From Firmicutes bacterium CAG:194 (GTDB taxonomy: Bacteria > Bacillota > Clostridia > Lachnospirales > Lachnospiraceae), in contig HF995233.1 in assembly GCA_000432915.1 (NCBI GenBank), positions 1,052-29,437 of the forward strand: DNA of 28,386 bases. Direction: 5' to 3'. Shown here piece by piece: positions 5,717-14,369 of this stretch. Within the stretch, counting starts at the first letter, position 1. Each line of letters begins with the position of its first letter. The notes under the pieces were generated by a model, which searched no databases, was not told where the DNA came from, and saw nothing but the letters and a program-made list of their open reading frames with translations. Both the position numbers and the translations under genes were made by a program.

Positions 5717-8700
5717 ATGGCTAAGACAAATCATAAAAAGAAAATGAAGAAGATGGGCAGAAGCCGGATGAGACGGGCGGTGATGGGAACGCTTTCCGCA
5801 ATACTGATGATCTCCGCGATCATTGTGGCACTTGTTCCGATCCCAGAATCCCGTGCAGATTCTGATCCGACGGATCTGATCGCTGCGGCGACAGCCAATC
5901 CGGACACATACATACCTGCTTATACGAATACGGGAAATTATCCGGTATATGCCAGCGGTGATGGCAATTTCAGAGCTGCTTACGGAAGTAACGGCGGCTC
6001 CATGACCGGTGTCATTGTATATTATGATCAGAATAATGTCATTACCGGAGCAACGCTGGAGATCCCGGATGAGATGCCAGCCTTTTTGTACAATAAAGAT
6101 ACAAGCAGTTATATTGCGGTTAACGACAGAAGAGAGTTCTTATTCTATACGTCACAGGAAGCAGCAGATGCTGTGTATGATGAAAACGGCGCTTTGGTAA
6201 GCCCGGCGCAGAACCAGATCCTTTCTCCGTGTACTTATGATACACAGGGCGCATGGCAGGGTATGCAGCTTTATGTGGTACCGGGCGCAGCACTTGGTAA
6301 TGTGGAACTGGTTTCCGGTAATAGCGTCGCTTATGCGGCAAGCAACCAGTTGATCATACCGGTACAGTATGTCGGCAGTACAAGATACGAAGTGGATTTA
6401 AATAATGTGACCTCAGACGGCGTGGACGGTCAGTATGTAAGTGATGGTGTCGGTGTCTTTGAAGGCGCGACCAACTTCTCCAGACTCGTTGTACCGGAGC
6501 GTATCCTTGCAATCGGTAACAATGCGTTTAAGGGCTGTCAGATGCAGTCCATTAAGATTGAAAACGGTGTCAACAGCATCGGTAACAATGCTTTCCAGAA
6601 TTGTAACCAGCTGACAACTATCGATTTTACAGAACCGACCAATTTAAAAGAAATCGGTGATTATGCTTTTGCGGGCTGTACGTATCTTGGTGCGGTCAAA
6701 GTACCGGATCAGGTAACAAAGCTTGGAAATTACTGCTTCAAAGACTGTACGAACCTGACAGCGATCAATATTAACGGTGTCAGCGAGGACGGCAATACTT
6801 CCCTGACAACGATCGGTAACGGACTGTTTTACAACTGTATATCCCTTTCGCAGGTTATATTCCCGGAGCGTGTCAGCAACATTGACAGTGTGCATTATAC
6901 CTGCTATGGCTGCAGCAGCATGACTTACCTGGGACTGCCAAACAATGCAGGTTCTACGGATCAGATATTCAAGTATGATAATGTGACGGGCTGTAACAGT
7001 CTTGACACGGTAAAGGTTCCTGCAAGAGATCTGAAGCTTGATTGCGGATGCGCTGCCAATACAGGTAGTGGCTATGATAATATTTATACAGGCGGTAAAG
7101 ATATTTTCAGCAGTGAAAATCTTGGTAAAAATTCAGCTTTTGAAGGAGACTATGAAGTCAGCGATCAGTTCTGCATTCTGGCATACTCCCAGTCTTATGC
7201 ACATAGCTATACGCAGAAGCATGATCTGGCATTCGGTTATCTGGACAGTGGTTATGAAGGCTGGTATGAAAAGCTTGTAGACGGCTATGCTTTCTGTGTC
7301 AATGAAAATAACGAATTGATCCGATTTGAGAAAAAGGATGAATCCAGTGATGGGGCAAATGTTATCATTCCGGATAATATTGCAAAATACCATGTAGCAA
7401 GAATCGCAGCAGATACCTTCCAGAATAATACGGCTATCAAATTCCTGTATATTCCGGCATCTGTATCCTCCATTGATGCCAATGCATTTTCCGGTTGTAC
7501 TTCGCTCCGTACTGTGAAGTTTGACAATGCAGCATCTGTGCAACAGATCGGGCAGGATGCATTCAAAACAGGTGTGACACTTGCCGATGTTGATAAAAAC
7601 GGAGATGGCGTTCCGGAAGAAAATCTGTGCTTTATCGGAGATATTTCTTCTGCAAGTGTTCCTTTTACTTATGCAATGAGCACGGCAAATAACTATAATG
7701 CACCATCCGCACCGACGCAGTATATCAGATATTGCAGCGATTTCCCGCAGAACCTGCAGATCCAGCTCGTTGTCAAGAAAAATGCCAATACCAACGAGGT
7801 TGATTCCGCAACTCCGATGCTGGCAGGTATTCCGACAGAGAATCAGTTAAAGGGAAATGAAAGCTACAGTTTAAGCACCTATACGGGAAGCAGTAAATAT
7901 GTCCGTACACAGCAACAGGAAAATGATATTGTTGCAAGCGCGAACAGCAAGTATAGAAACAATCTGAATAATCCGGATACAGCGATCGACCTGACGGAAG
8001 AAGAGCAGGGTGTTATCGATGCGGTATATCATGTGCATGTACCGGACGGTGTTACTGCACTGAAGGAGGATTTGTTCCAGAATAATACCGCCGTACAGAG
8101 CGTGATCTTAGATACTGTAGCGGAGATTCCGGATCAGGAATTCGATGGCTGTACGAGCCTTAAGACATTTATTATGAAAGAGAGCGGTGCTGAAGGCGGG
8201 GAAGTGATCGGAAAACGTGCTTTCAATAATTGTACCGCCTTAACGGAAGTGACTCTGCCGGGAACTGTCAGCACCTTTACGGAAGTACCGTTTGCAGGCT
8301 GTAAGGAGCTTACAGATGTCGGATTCACATCACCGGGCGGATATGCCTGTGCTGACGGACTGCTTTGCAGTGTGGACGGAAGCGGTAACAGAACCGGTGT
8401 GGTAGAATGCCTGGAGTCAAGAGGTACTAAGATCGGCGCTTCCAAGATCAGTTCCTCAGAGCTTGCAGGTATTACCGATATAGCACCGTGTGCGTTCCAG
8501 AACTGTACAGGTATCAGAGAGGCGTATCTGGACGAAGTAAGCACAACATTGATTCCGGATTACTGTTTTGACGGTGCAACGCAGCTTTATTATTGTAGTT
8601 TGTCTGATTCTGTAAAGAGAATCGGTAAATATGCATTCCGCAATACAGCGCTTTCCACGATCCGCATTCCGGGCAGTGTGCAGGCTATCGATGATGAAGC

Positions 8701-10348
8701 TTTTATAACAGATGATGGTGCGGGTAATGTCAACTACATTCAGGGACTTACCGTACAGTGTGAGGAAGACAGCCCTGCTTACTGGTACTGTGATGATAAG
8801 GATGGAATTACCGCAGAAACATATTCCAAGACTTATACGGTGACTTTCCTTGACTGGGATAATTATGTCTTAAAGACGCAGACTGTTAACAGCGGTGCAA
8901 GTGCAGATGCGCCTCGTGTAGAGAGAAAGGGATATGTACTGACGGGCTGGACAAAAGATTTTACAAATGTCAGGGAAGATATTACAACACAGGCAATTTA
9001 TGAGCCGGATAATTCAGCTCCTATTGAAGGGTATTATTCTGTAGTATTTCAGGATTATGACGGACTGTATACATGGGATACCCAGTATCTGCAGGAAGGC
9101 AGTTATCCGACAACGCCGTCCGTAACACCAACCAGAAAGGGTTACAAGTTCAGCTACTGGTCACCGTCCAACTATACAACGATTGCTGTAACAGGTGATA
9201 TGATCGTCAAGGCATATTATGTGGAAGATCCAAATGCCACCGACGACAACAATAACAATGGAAACAATGGAAACAATGGAAACAACAATAACGGAAATAA
9301 CGGAAATAACAGCGGCGGCAATGGCACAACAGGAACGAATTATACCGTTACTTTCGTGGATTATGACGGAAGTGTGCTGGATACTCAGGTCATAGCAAGC
9401 GGAAGCTGCCCGGCTGCAACAACTGTAACGCCGACCAGAAAAGGCTATACCTTTACCACATGGTCACCGTCCAACTATACTTCTGTTCCGGTCACAGGAA
9501 ACCTGACAGTAACAGCTCTTTACAAAAAAGGAACTGCATCGACGGGAGAAAGCGGAACGGGTGATATTTCCTCCGATACAACCAAGGGAAATACGAATAA
9601 TGGCAATACAAATAATAACGGAGGCGGCAACAAGGGTAATAATACCGGAGCGGCAACTGCTTCACCGAAACCGACAGCAACTGCTAAAAAAGGAGCAGCA
9701 GCAGTTGCCAACAAAAAAGGCAGTGTCAGCAGCAATACGGTTAACAGAAAACCGGCAACAACTGCGGGCAGTACAAGAGTAGAGGTAACAAAATCAGGCA
9801 TTTCCAACAGAGGACTTGTTTCTGCTACTGTATCAGGCTCTAACGATAATTTTGTGATCAAGATCTCCGACAGCGATGAGGCAAAGGATGCAGTGGAAAA
9901 AGCATTGCTTGCATCATACGGATCGCTGGATGATCTGAAATATTTTGCAATGGATATCAGTCTGTATGATTCAACCGGAACAACAAAGATTGCAGATACA
10001 ACAGGTATTACTGTCACGGTAACAATGCCGATCCCGGATGCGCTTGCAGGCTATGCGGGCAATAACAAAGCCGGTGCAGTCAATAATGGTGTTTTTGAGA
10101 AGCTCGGTTCCAGACTGTTGACGATTGATAATGTGCCTTGCATTTCCTTTAATGCAACACATTTTTCTCCATATGCCATTTATGTGGAGACCAATAATCT
10201 GACGCAGGCACAGATCAGTGATGCAACACCGAAGACCGGTGATCCGATCCATCCAAAGTGGTTTTTGGCAATGGGGCTTGCACTGCTATCTATTTTGTTA
10301 TTCTTTGCGAAAGGTTCAAAAAATAAGGTTGTAAAAGTGATCGAATGA
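5717..10348 (+). CDS. Wall-anchored BspA-like leucine-rich-repeat protein with three Listeria-Bacteroides repeats
   Basis: A 1543-residue secreted surface protein, probably involved in adhesion. It begins with a basic N-terminus and a hydrophobic signal segment (about 20-42, cleavage possibly after SRA). LRR_5-type repeats (pattern IGxxAFxxCxxLxxxxIPxxV) cover about 250-390, 560-610 and 780-1000. Three Flg_new / Listeria-Bacteroides repeats follow at about 1040-1095, 1105-1170 and 1208-1270; the last two share PTRKGY and WSPSNYT. Asn/Gly-rich and Thr/Lys-rich linkers separate them. A C-terminal domain ending in HFSPYAIYV is shared with the next protein. The sorting signal is TPKTG (1504-1508), then a membrane segment and a basic tail. 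GAGGAG lies before the ATG. It is a likely substrate of the adjacent sortase. Confidence 0.92.
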   Translation: MAKTNHKKKMKKMGRSRMRRAVMGTLSAILMISAIIVALVPIPESRADSDPTDLIAAATANPDTYIPAYTNTGNYPVYASGDGNFRAAYGSNGGSMTGVIVYYDQNNVITGATLEIPDEMPAFLYNKDTSSYIAVNDRREFLFYTSQEAADAVYDENGALVSPAQNQILSPCTYDTQGAWQGMQLYVVPGAALGNVELVSGNSVAYAASNQLIIPVQYVGSTRYEVDLNNVTSDGVDGQYVSDGVGVFEGATNFSRLVVPERILAIGNNAFKGCQMQSIKIENGVNSIGNNAFQNCNQLTTIDFTEPTNLKEIGDYAFAGCTYLGAVKVPDQVTKLGNYCFKDCTNLTAININGVSEDGNTSLTTIGNGLFYNCISLSQVIFPERVSNIDSVHYTCYGCSSMTYLGLPNNAGSTDQIFKYDNVTGCNSLDTVKVPARDLKLDCGCAANTGSGYDNIYTGGKDIFSSENLGKNSAFEGDYEVSDQFCILAYSQSYAHSYTQKHDLAFGYLDSGYEGWYEKLVDGYAFCVNENNELIRFEKKDESSDGANVIIPDNIAKYHVARIAADTFQNNTAIKFLYIPASVSSIDANAFSGCTSLRTVKFDNAASVQQIGQDAFKTGVTLADVDKNGDGVPEENLCFIGDISSASVPFTYAMSTANNYNAPSAPTQYIRYCSDFPQNLQIQLVVKKNANTNEVDSATPMLAGIPTENQLKGNESYSLSTYTGSSKYVRTQQQENDIVASANSKYRNNLNNPDTAIDLTEEEQGVIDAVYHVHVPDGVTALKEDLFQNNTAVQSVILDTVAEIPDQEFDGCTSLKTFIMKESGAEGGEVIGKRAFNNCTALTEVTLPGTVSTFTEVPFAGCKELTDVGFTSPGGYACADGLLCSVDGSGNRTGVVECLESRGTKIGASKISSSELAGITDIAPCAFQNCTGIREAYLDEVSTTLIPDYCFDGATQLYYCSLSDSVKRIGKYAFRNTALSTIRIPGSVQAIDDEAFITDDGAGNVNYIQGLTVQCEEDSPAYWYCDDKDGITAETYSKTYTVTFLDWDNYVLKTQTVNSGASADAPRVERKGYVLTGWTKDFTNVREDITTQAIYEPDNSAPIEGYYSVVFQDYDGLYTWDTQYLQEGSYPTTPSVTPTRKGYKFSYWSPSNYTTIAVTGDMIVKAYYVEDPNATDDNNNNGNNGNNGNNNNGNNGNNSGGNGTTGTNYTVTFVDYDGSVLDTQVIASGSCPAATTVTPTRKGYTFTTWSPSNYTSVPVTGNLTVTALYKKGTASTGESGTGDISSDTTKGNTNNGNTNNNGGGNKGNNTGAATASPKPTATAKKGAAAVANKKGSVSSNTVNRKPATTAGSTRVEVTKSGISNRGLVSATVSGSNDNFVIKISDSDEAKDAVEKALLASYGSLDDLKYFAMDISLYDSTGTTKIADTTGITVTVTMPIPDALAGYAGNNKAGAVNNGVFEKLGSRLLTIDNVPCISFNATHFSPYAIYVETNNLTQAQISDATPKTGDPIHPKWFLAMGLALLSILLFFAKGSKNKVVKVIE
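9254..9309 (+). repeat. Short tandem repeat coding an Asn/Gly linker
   Basis: GGAAACAAT is repeated in tandem at 9260-9268 and 9269-9277, then as GGAAACAAC at 9278-9286, followed by two GGAAATAAC units. It encodes the flexible NNGNNGNN linker between the second and third Listeria-Bacteroides repeats of the large surface protein. The unit is 9 bp, so copy-number change by slippage would keep the frame. This is a coding microsatellite, not a CRISPR. Confidence 0.75.
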
Positions 10349-13311
10349 AAAAATACGGAAAAAGAGTAATCGGTGTCATACTGATGGTACTTGCCATGGT
10401 ACTGACCCAAATCCCGATGCCTGTTTTAGAGGCAACGAGTGTAACTGCAGATTTTGAAAGAGATGGCGATACGCTCATCCATTATACAGGCACAGCTTCG
10501 GCTGTGTCTGTTCCTGCTGGGATCAGGGAAATCGCGCCGGAAGCTTTTGCGGATCAAAACGGTATCACAAAGGTTTACATCCCATCCTCTGTGGAGAAGA
10601 TCGGAGAGGGTGCATTCCGTAATTGTACCAATCTGAAAGAAGTTTCTCTGTCAGACGGTCTTATTACGATTGAAAGCGGAGCTTTTGCCGGCTGCAGTTC
10701 TTTATCCGGTTTTACACTGCCTAAAACGCTTGAAACGATCGGAGCTGGTGTTTTCTCGGGAGATACGGCGCTGAAATCGATCAATATTGGAAAAAATCCG
10801 TTGTTTTCTTATGCAGACGGTGTTTTATATGACAGAGACAAGGCGAAGCTGATCGAGGTAATGCCGGGCAGAGAGGCAGAAACACTAAATATGCCGACAA
10901 CGGTAACGGATATTGAACGTTATGCATTCTGGGGACAGGAGCATTTGAAGGAGGTTACATTATCTCCGAATCTGAGTGAGATCCCGGAATATGCATTTTC
11001 AAATTGTATCAATCTGCAGAAGGTTTCCATCCCATATTCTGTGCGGAAAATAGCGGCAAAAGCATTTGAGGACTGTAAGAATCTGGGAAATATTACAATC
11101 CCGCCATCTGTGACAACGATTCATGACACGGCATTTGACGGCTGTGATAATTTGAAGATCCGGGCGGAGGATGACAGCACAGCACAGACCTTTGAGCAGG
11201 AAAGAGAGAAAAACCAGGTAGTGTCTGCCATGCTGCAGGATGATGTGGCTGTCGGCAATTTTTACAATAAGCAGGATGCGGAGCAGGAAGCATCCGCGGT
11301 ATCGGGAAACAGTACAGGTTCCGGTGATTATGATGTCAATCATCCGGCTGATGTTTCCAATCTGGACGTTTCCAAATATTATGCCAATGATCCGTCTTCC
11401 GTTCTGGGGAAGACAAGGATCGTACACAATCAGGCAGTTGTGATGATGAATCCGAAGACAGAAGAAAATAAACAGGAAACGGAGACCGCTGAAGAGAAAG
11501 ACTATGAAATGCTGGATGACATTTCAAGGGATAAGGTAAAGATCAAACAGTTCTATCAGGATCAGTCCCTGGGCATGCAGGAACTGCCGGCTGTTATGGA
11601 AATCGGAGATTTTGCTTTTGCAAGGAGCTCCCTGCAGGGTATATTATTGCCGGACGGACTGCAAAAGATTGGCTATGGTGCATTTTATCATTGTGACAAC
11701 CTGACAGATGTAGAGATTCCATCTTCTGTTACAGTGATTGAGGCTGAAGCCTTTTCAAAAACCCCTTATCTGGAAAACTGGCTTGCGGGAGCGGGAGATG
11801 ATTATCTGATCGTGGGAGACGGTATTTTGCTGGCTTATCGCGGTAATAAGAGCAGTATTTCTATTCCGGAAGGTGTGAAGAAGATTGCTAGCGGTGTATT
11901 TTCCGGAAATACAGAGCTTACCTGGGTCAATTTCCCGGCTTCTTTGACGGAAATCGGAGAAGCGGCATTTTCCGGCTGTACCTTTTTGGAAAAGCTGACA
12001 GGCGGAGATAACATACAAAGGATCAAAGACAGAGCATTTCTTGGGTGTCCGTTAAATGAAATCAATATTGGAGCACAGGTAAAAGAGATCGGACTGGGCG
12101 CTTATCAGAGCACAGGCGCGCAGGCCGCCATATTTGAGGGAGAAAGCCTTCCGACACTTTCCTTCGAAAAGACAGCGACAAGACTGGATAACACAGATCT
12201 GCGCAGCATGGCATTTGACGGTGTGGAAACGGCGGTGATCGATTCCTATGTGGCAACATGCAAAGATACCGTTCTGGATCAGCGGTATCTGGGATTCCGT
12301 GGACTTGTGATCTCGCCGACAGGTGCAAGTACTGCGCAACTGCGGTATTGTACGCTGGAGCCGAATGCACAGAAGCTGGTGGAAGTGCCGACGGCTGTCA
12401 GAGCCGGAGATACGGTTTACACGCTGACCGGTGCAGATGCAGATGCATTCTCTGCCTATGAGACTTTTTCCGACTGGTCAGACGGAGAACTGGCGGGGAT
12501 CACATTACCGCCGGCACTTGGCAGTATTTCAGATTATGAACCGGATCTGTTCGTAGATCAGACAGCCGACTGGACGGGAACCAATAATACACAGAATAGT
12601 ACAGGAAATACACAGAGTGCAGATCAGAATGGTAATACAACAGGAAGCGCACAGAATACCACGCAGATGAGCAATACAACAACAGGCACACAGAACACCG
12701 CACTGGATAGCAGCGAGGCAGATACCTCTAATACAGTGGTGCTCGATGAATCTGCATATCCGAATGCAGCTCTGATCCGGGCAGAGGTAAAGGATGATAC
12801 AGAGGGCTTCCGCCTGCTGGTCAACACCGATGCGGATTCCCAGAAAAAGCTGGAAGATGCAGTGACAACGCAGTTTGGCAGCCCGGTGGCGGGGCAGCTT
12901 ACCACATTTGATCTGAAGCTTGTGGAGAAGAAGACGAATATCCCGATCAGTACTTTCGGCAAAGATCAGGTAACACTCAAAATCCCGATTTCGGACACGT
13001 TAAACGAACAGGATATCTGTGTGGTAACACTGAATGAAGATGAGGAACTGGAGCTTTGCTACGGAACAAAGTCACAGGAAGGCGATGTTTCCTATCTGAC
13101 AGTACATACGAGCCATTTTTCCGCCTATGGTATTTATGCGGGGATCGGTGACGTGGCACAGATGATCCGGCAGGAAAGCGAAGCACTTCTGCGAAAAGAT
13201 GCTTCTCCGGACACAGGGGATCATTTCAATCCGAAAACAGCAGGTGTGATCCTATTATTCAGTATTGGTATGCTTCTGCTTTTATACCGCAGAAAACCGA
13301 TCGTAAAATAA
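10345..13311 (+). CDS. Second wall-anchored BspA-like leucine-rich-repeat protein
   Basis: A 988-residue secreted protein with a signal peptide (MKKYGKRVIGVILMVLAMVL..., cleavage near residue 30). LRR_5-type repeats lie at about 45-280 and 410-620, interrupted by a charged, Glu/Lys-rich, probably disordered part (about 285-400). A Thr/Asn/Gln linker (about 745-805) leads into the same kind of C-terminal domain as the preceding protein, here ending in HFSAYGIYA. The sorting signal is SPDTG (954-958), followed by a membrane segment (about 966-981) and a basic tail (RRKPIVK). The ATG overlaps the upstream stop as ATGA, so the two proteins are translationally coupled and probably made in fixed proportion. 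The adjacent class B sortase is the obvious anchoring enzyme. Confidence 0.92.
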   Translation: MKKYGKRVIGVILMVLAMVLTQIPMPVLEATSVTADFERDGDTLIHYTGTASAVSVPAGIREIAPEAFADQNGITKVYIPSSVEKIGEGAFRNCTNLKEVSLSDGLITIESGAFAGCSSLSGFTLPKTLETIGAGVFSGDTALKSINIGKNPLFSYADGVLYDRDKAKLIEVMPGREAETLNMPTTVTDIERYAFWGQEHLKEVTLSPNLSEIPEYAFSNCINLQKVSIPYSVRKIAAKAFEDCKNLGNITIPPSVTTIHDTAFDGCDNLKIRAEDDSTAQTFEQEREKNQVVSAMLQDDVAVGNFYNKQDAEQEASAVSGNSTGSGDYDVNHPADVSNLDVSKYYANDPSSVLGKTRIVHNQAVVMMNPKTEENKQETETAEEKDYEMLDDISRDKVKIKQFYQDQSLGMQELPAVMEIGDFAFARSSLQGILLPDGLQKIGYGAFYHCDNLTDVEIPSSVTVIEAEAFSKTPYLENWLAGAGDDYLIVGDGILLAYRGNKSSISIPEGVKKIASGVFSGNTELTWVNFPASLTEIGEAAFSGCTFLEKLTGGDNIQRIKDRAFLGCPLNEINIGAQVKEIGLGAYQSTGAQAAIFEGESLPTLSFEKTATRLDNTDLRSMAFDGVETAVIDSYVATCKDTVLDQRYLGFRGLVISPTGASTAQLRYCTLEPNAQKLVEVPTAVRAGDTVYTLTGADADAFSAYETFSDWSDGELAGITLPPALGSISDYEPDLFVDQTADWTGTNNTQNSTGNTQSADQNGNTTGSAQNTTQMSNTTTGTQNTALDSSEADTSNTVVLDESAYPNAALIRAEVKDDTEGFRLLVNTDADSQKKLEDAVTTQFGSPVAGQLTTFDLKLVEKKTNIPISTFGKDQVTLKIPISDTLNEQDICVVTLNEDEELELCYGTKSQEGDVSYLTVHTSHFSAYGIYAGIGDVAQMIRQESEALLRKDASPDTGDHFNPKTAGVILLFSIGMLLLLYRRKPIVK

Positions 13312-13358
13312 ATTGGCATAAATGTGCCAAGGCACATTCTTTATTTCCGCCATAACAT

Positions 13359-13404
13359 AAAAAAACTCCCGGCATATGATAAAAGAAAAAGCCGGGAGTT
13401 TTTT
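13359..13404 (+). terminator. Rho-independent terminator of the sortase/surface operon
   Basis: AAAAAACTCCCGGC (13360-13373) pairs perfectly over 14 bp with GCCGGGAGTTTTTT (13391-13404) around a 17 nt A-rich loop, and the T-run completes a strong terminator. Its 3' arm GGGAG (13394-13398) is also the only Shine-Dalgarno sequence for the GTG start of the next gene at 13405. A smaller TTGGCA/TGCCAA hairpin lies just before it (13313-13330). Confidence 0.85.
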
Positions 13405-14289
13405 GTGAACAGGGTCAGAAAACAAATTCATTACAGCCGGGCAGAAAAGGAACAGCTGACCGGTTATCATATCGGTGTCGGAGTCTTGGATTCCGGCATT
13501 TTTCCACATGAAGATCTGAAAGATCAAATCAGGGCATTTCGTGATTTTACCAATAAATATCAATTACCGTATGATGAGACAGGACATGGCACACATGTAT
13601 GCGGCATTCTGGCGGGAAACGGACGTGTCCTGCACGGGAAATATAAAGGCATGGCACCATGCTGTGATCTGTATGTCGGGAAAATATTGAATAAAAGAGG
13701 GGAAGGAAGTCTGAAAACACTGCTCAGGGGACTGCAATGGCTGTTGTCGATTGCGGAAAGCTGTAATATCCGTGTTATCAATATATCTGTCAGCAGTATT
13801 GCATCTGCCAGACCGGAAGAACAAAGAAAGCTGTATGAGCTGTTTCAGTATGCCTATGAAAATAATATACTGATCGTAACGGCGGCGGGGAACTTCGGAC
13901 CTGGAGACAATACGATTTCAAGATTGGGAGATACGCCGTATGTGATCTGTGTAGGCTGTCATGACGGAGATCTGGAAAATGGCGGACTGCGATGTCAGGA
14001 CTGTTCCGGACGTGGCCCGGGAGAGAACGTGTGGAAGAAGCCGGATGTTGTGGCACCGGGCACACAGATCATTTCCTGTCAGGCAGCATATGGTAAATAT
14101 GTGGCAAGAAGCGGTACGAGTATGGCAACACCGATCGTCAGCGGACTTCTTGCACTTGCAAGGGAGAAATATCCATATTTGAATGCAATGCAGTTAAAGC
14201 GGAAACTGATTTTGTCGGCAACTGACCTTGGGGAAAGTTATCTGATGCAGGGAGCCGGAATGGTGGATGTTGAAAAAATGCTGTCATAA
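13405..14289 (+). CDS. Subtilisin-like serine protease (S8), without signal peptide
   Basis: A 294-residue peptidase S8 domain protein. The catalytic triad is complete: Asp29 (VLDSGI), His61 (GHGTHV) and Ser239 (GTSMATP), with the oxyanion Asn163 in AAGN. The protein begins almost directly with the catalytic domain. There is no signal peptide, prodomain or membrane anchor, so it is probably cytoplasmic, as in intracellular subtilisins. I chose GTG at 13405 (VNRVRKQIHY) because GGGAG lies 6 nt upstream. The frame is open back to a GTG at 13324, but that would translate through the terminator hairpin and has no ribosome binding site. Expression seems to depend on read-through of that terminator or on an unseen promoter. 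Confidence 0.88.
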   Translation: MNRVRKQIHYSRAEKEQLTGYHIGVGVLDSGIFPHEDLKDQIRAFRDFTNKYQLPYDETGHGTHVCGILAGNGRVLHGKYKGMAPCCDLYVGKILNKRGEGSLKTLLRGLQWLLSIAESCNIRVINISVSSIASARPEEQRKLYELFQYAYENNILIVTAAGNFGPGDNTISRLGDTPYVICVGCHDGDLENGGLRCQDCSGRGPGENVWKKPDVVAPGTQIISCQAAYGKYVARSGTSMATPIVSGLLALAREKYPYLNAMQLKRKLILSATDLGESYLMQGAGMVDVEKMLS

Positions 14290-14292
14290 ACC

Positions 14293-14321
14293 TTGACATG
14301 CGCTGTATGATTGTATACAAT
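14293..14321 (+). promoter_or_regulatory. Promoter of the citrate synthase operon
   Basis: TTGACA (14293-14298) and TACAAT (14316-14321) are 17 bp apart, a nearly perfect sigma-A promoter. Transcription should start near 14328; the leader forms a GGCTG/CAGCC hairpin (14333-14348) before AGGAGG (14356-14361), 8 nt from the ATG. Confidence 0.85.
14310..14321. promoter_or_regulatory. Perfect palindrome on the -10 box, candidate GntR/FCD operator
   Basis: ATTGTATACAAT is a perfect 12 bp palindrome that covers the -10 box. The TNGT...ACNA layout is typical of operators of the FadR/FCD branch of GntR regulators, and such a regulator is the second gene of the operon. A bound repressor here would block RNA polymerase directly. 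Confidence 0.6.
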
Positions 14322-14369
14322 TATACACGTATGGCTGAGATGTCAGCCTGAAAATAGGAGGCAGCACGA

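Noticed and set aside
9254..9309. CRISPR-like repeats
   Set aside because: The 9 bp units are directly adjacent without spacers and encode an Asn/Gly linker in frame.
9520..10017. Minus-strand open frame of 165 codons
   Set aside because: Val/Leu/Pro-rich antisense of the Thr/Lys/Ala linker and C-terminal domain of the large surface protein; biased composition explains it.
13324..13404. Upstream extension of the subtilase from a GTG at 13324
   Set aside because: It would be translated through the perfect terminator hairpin and has no ribosome binding site; GTG at 13405 has GGGAG at the right distance and begins just before the protease domain.
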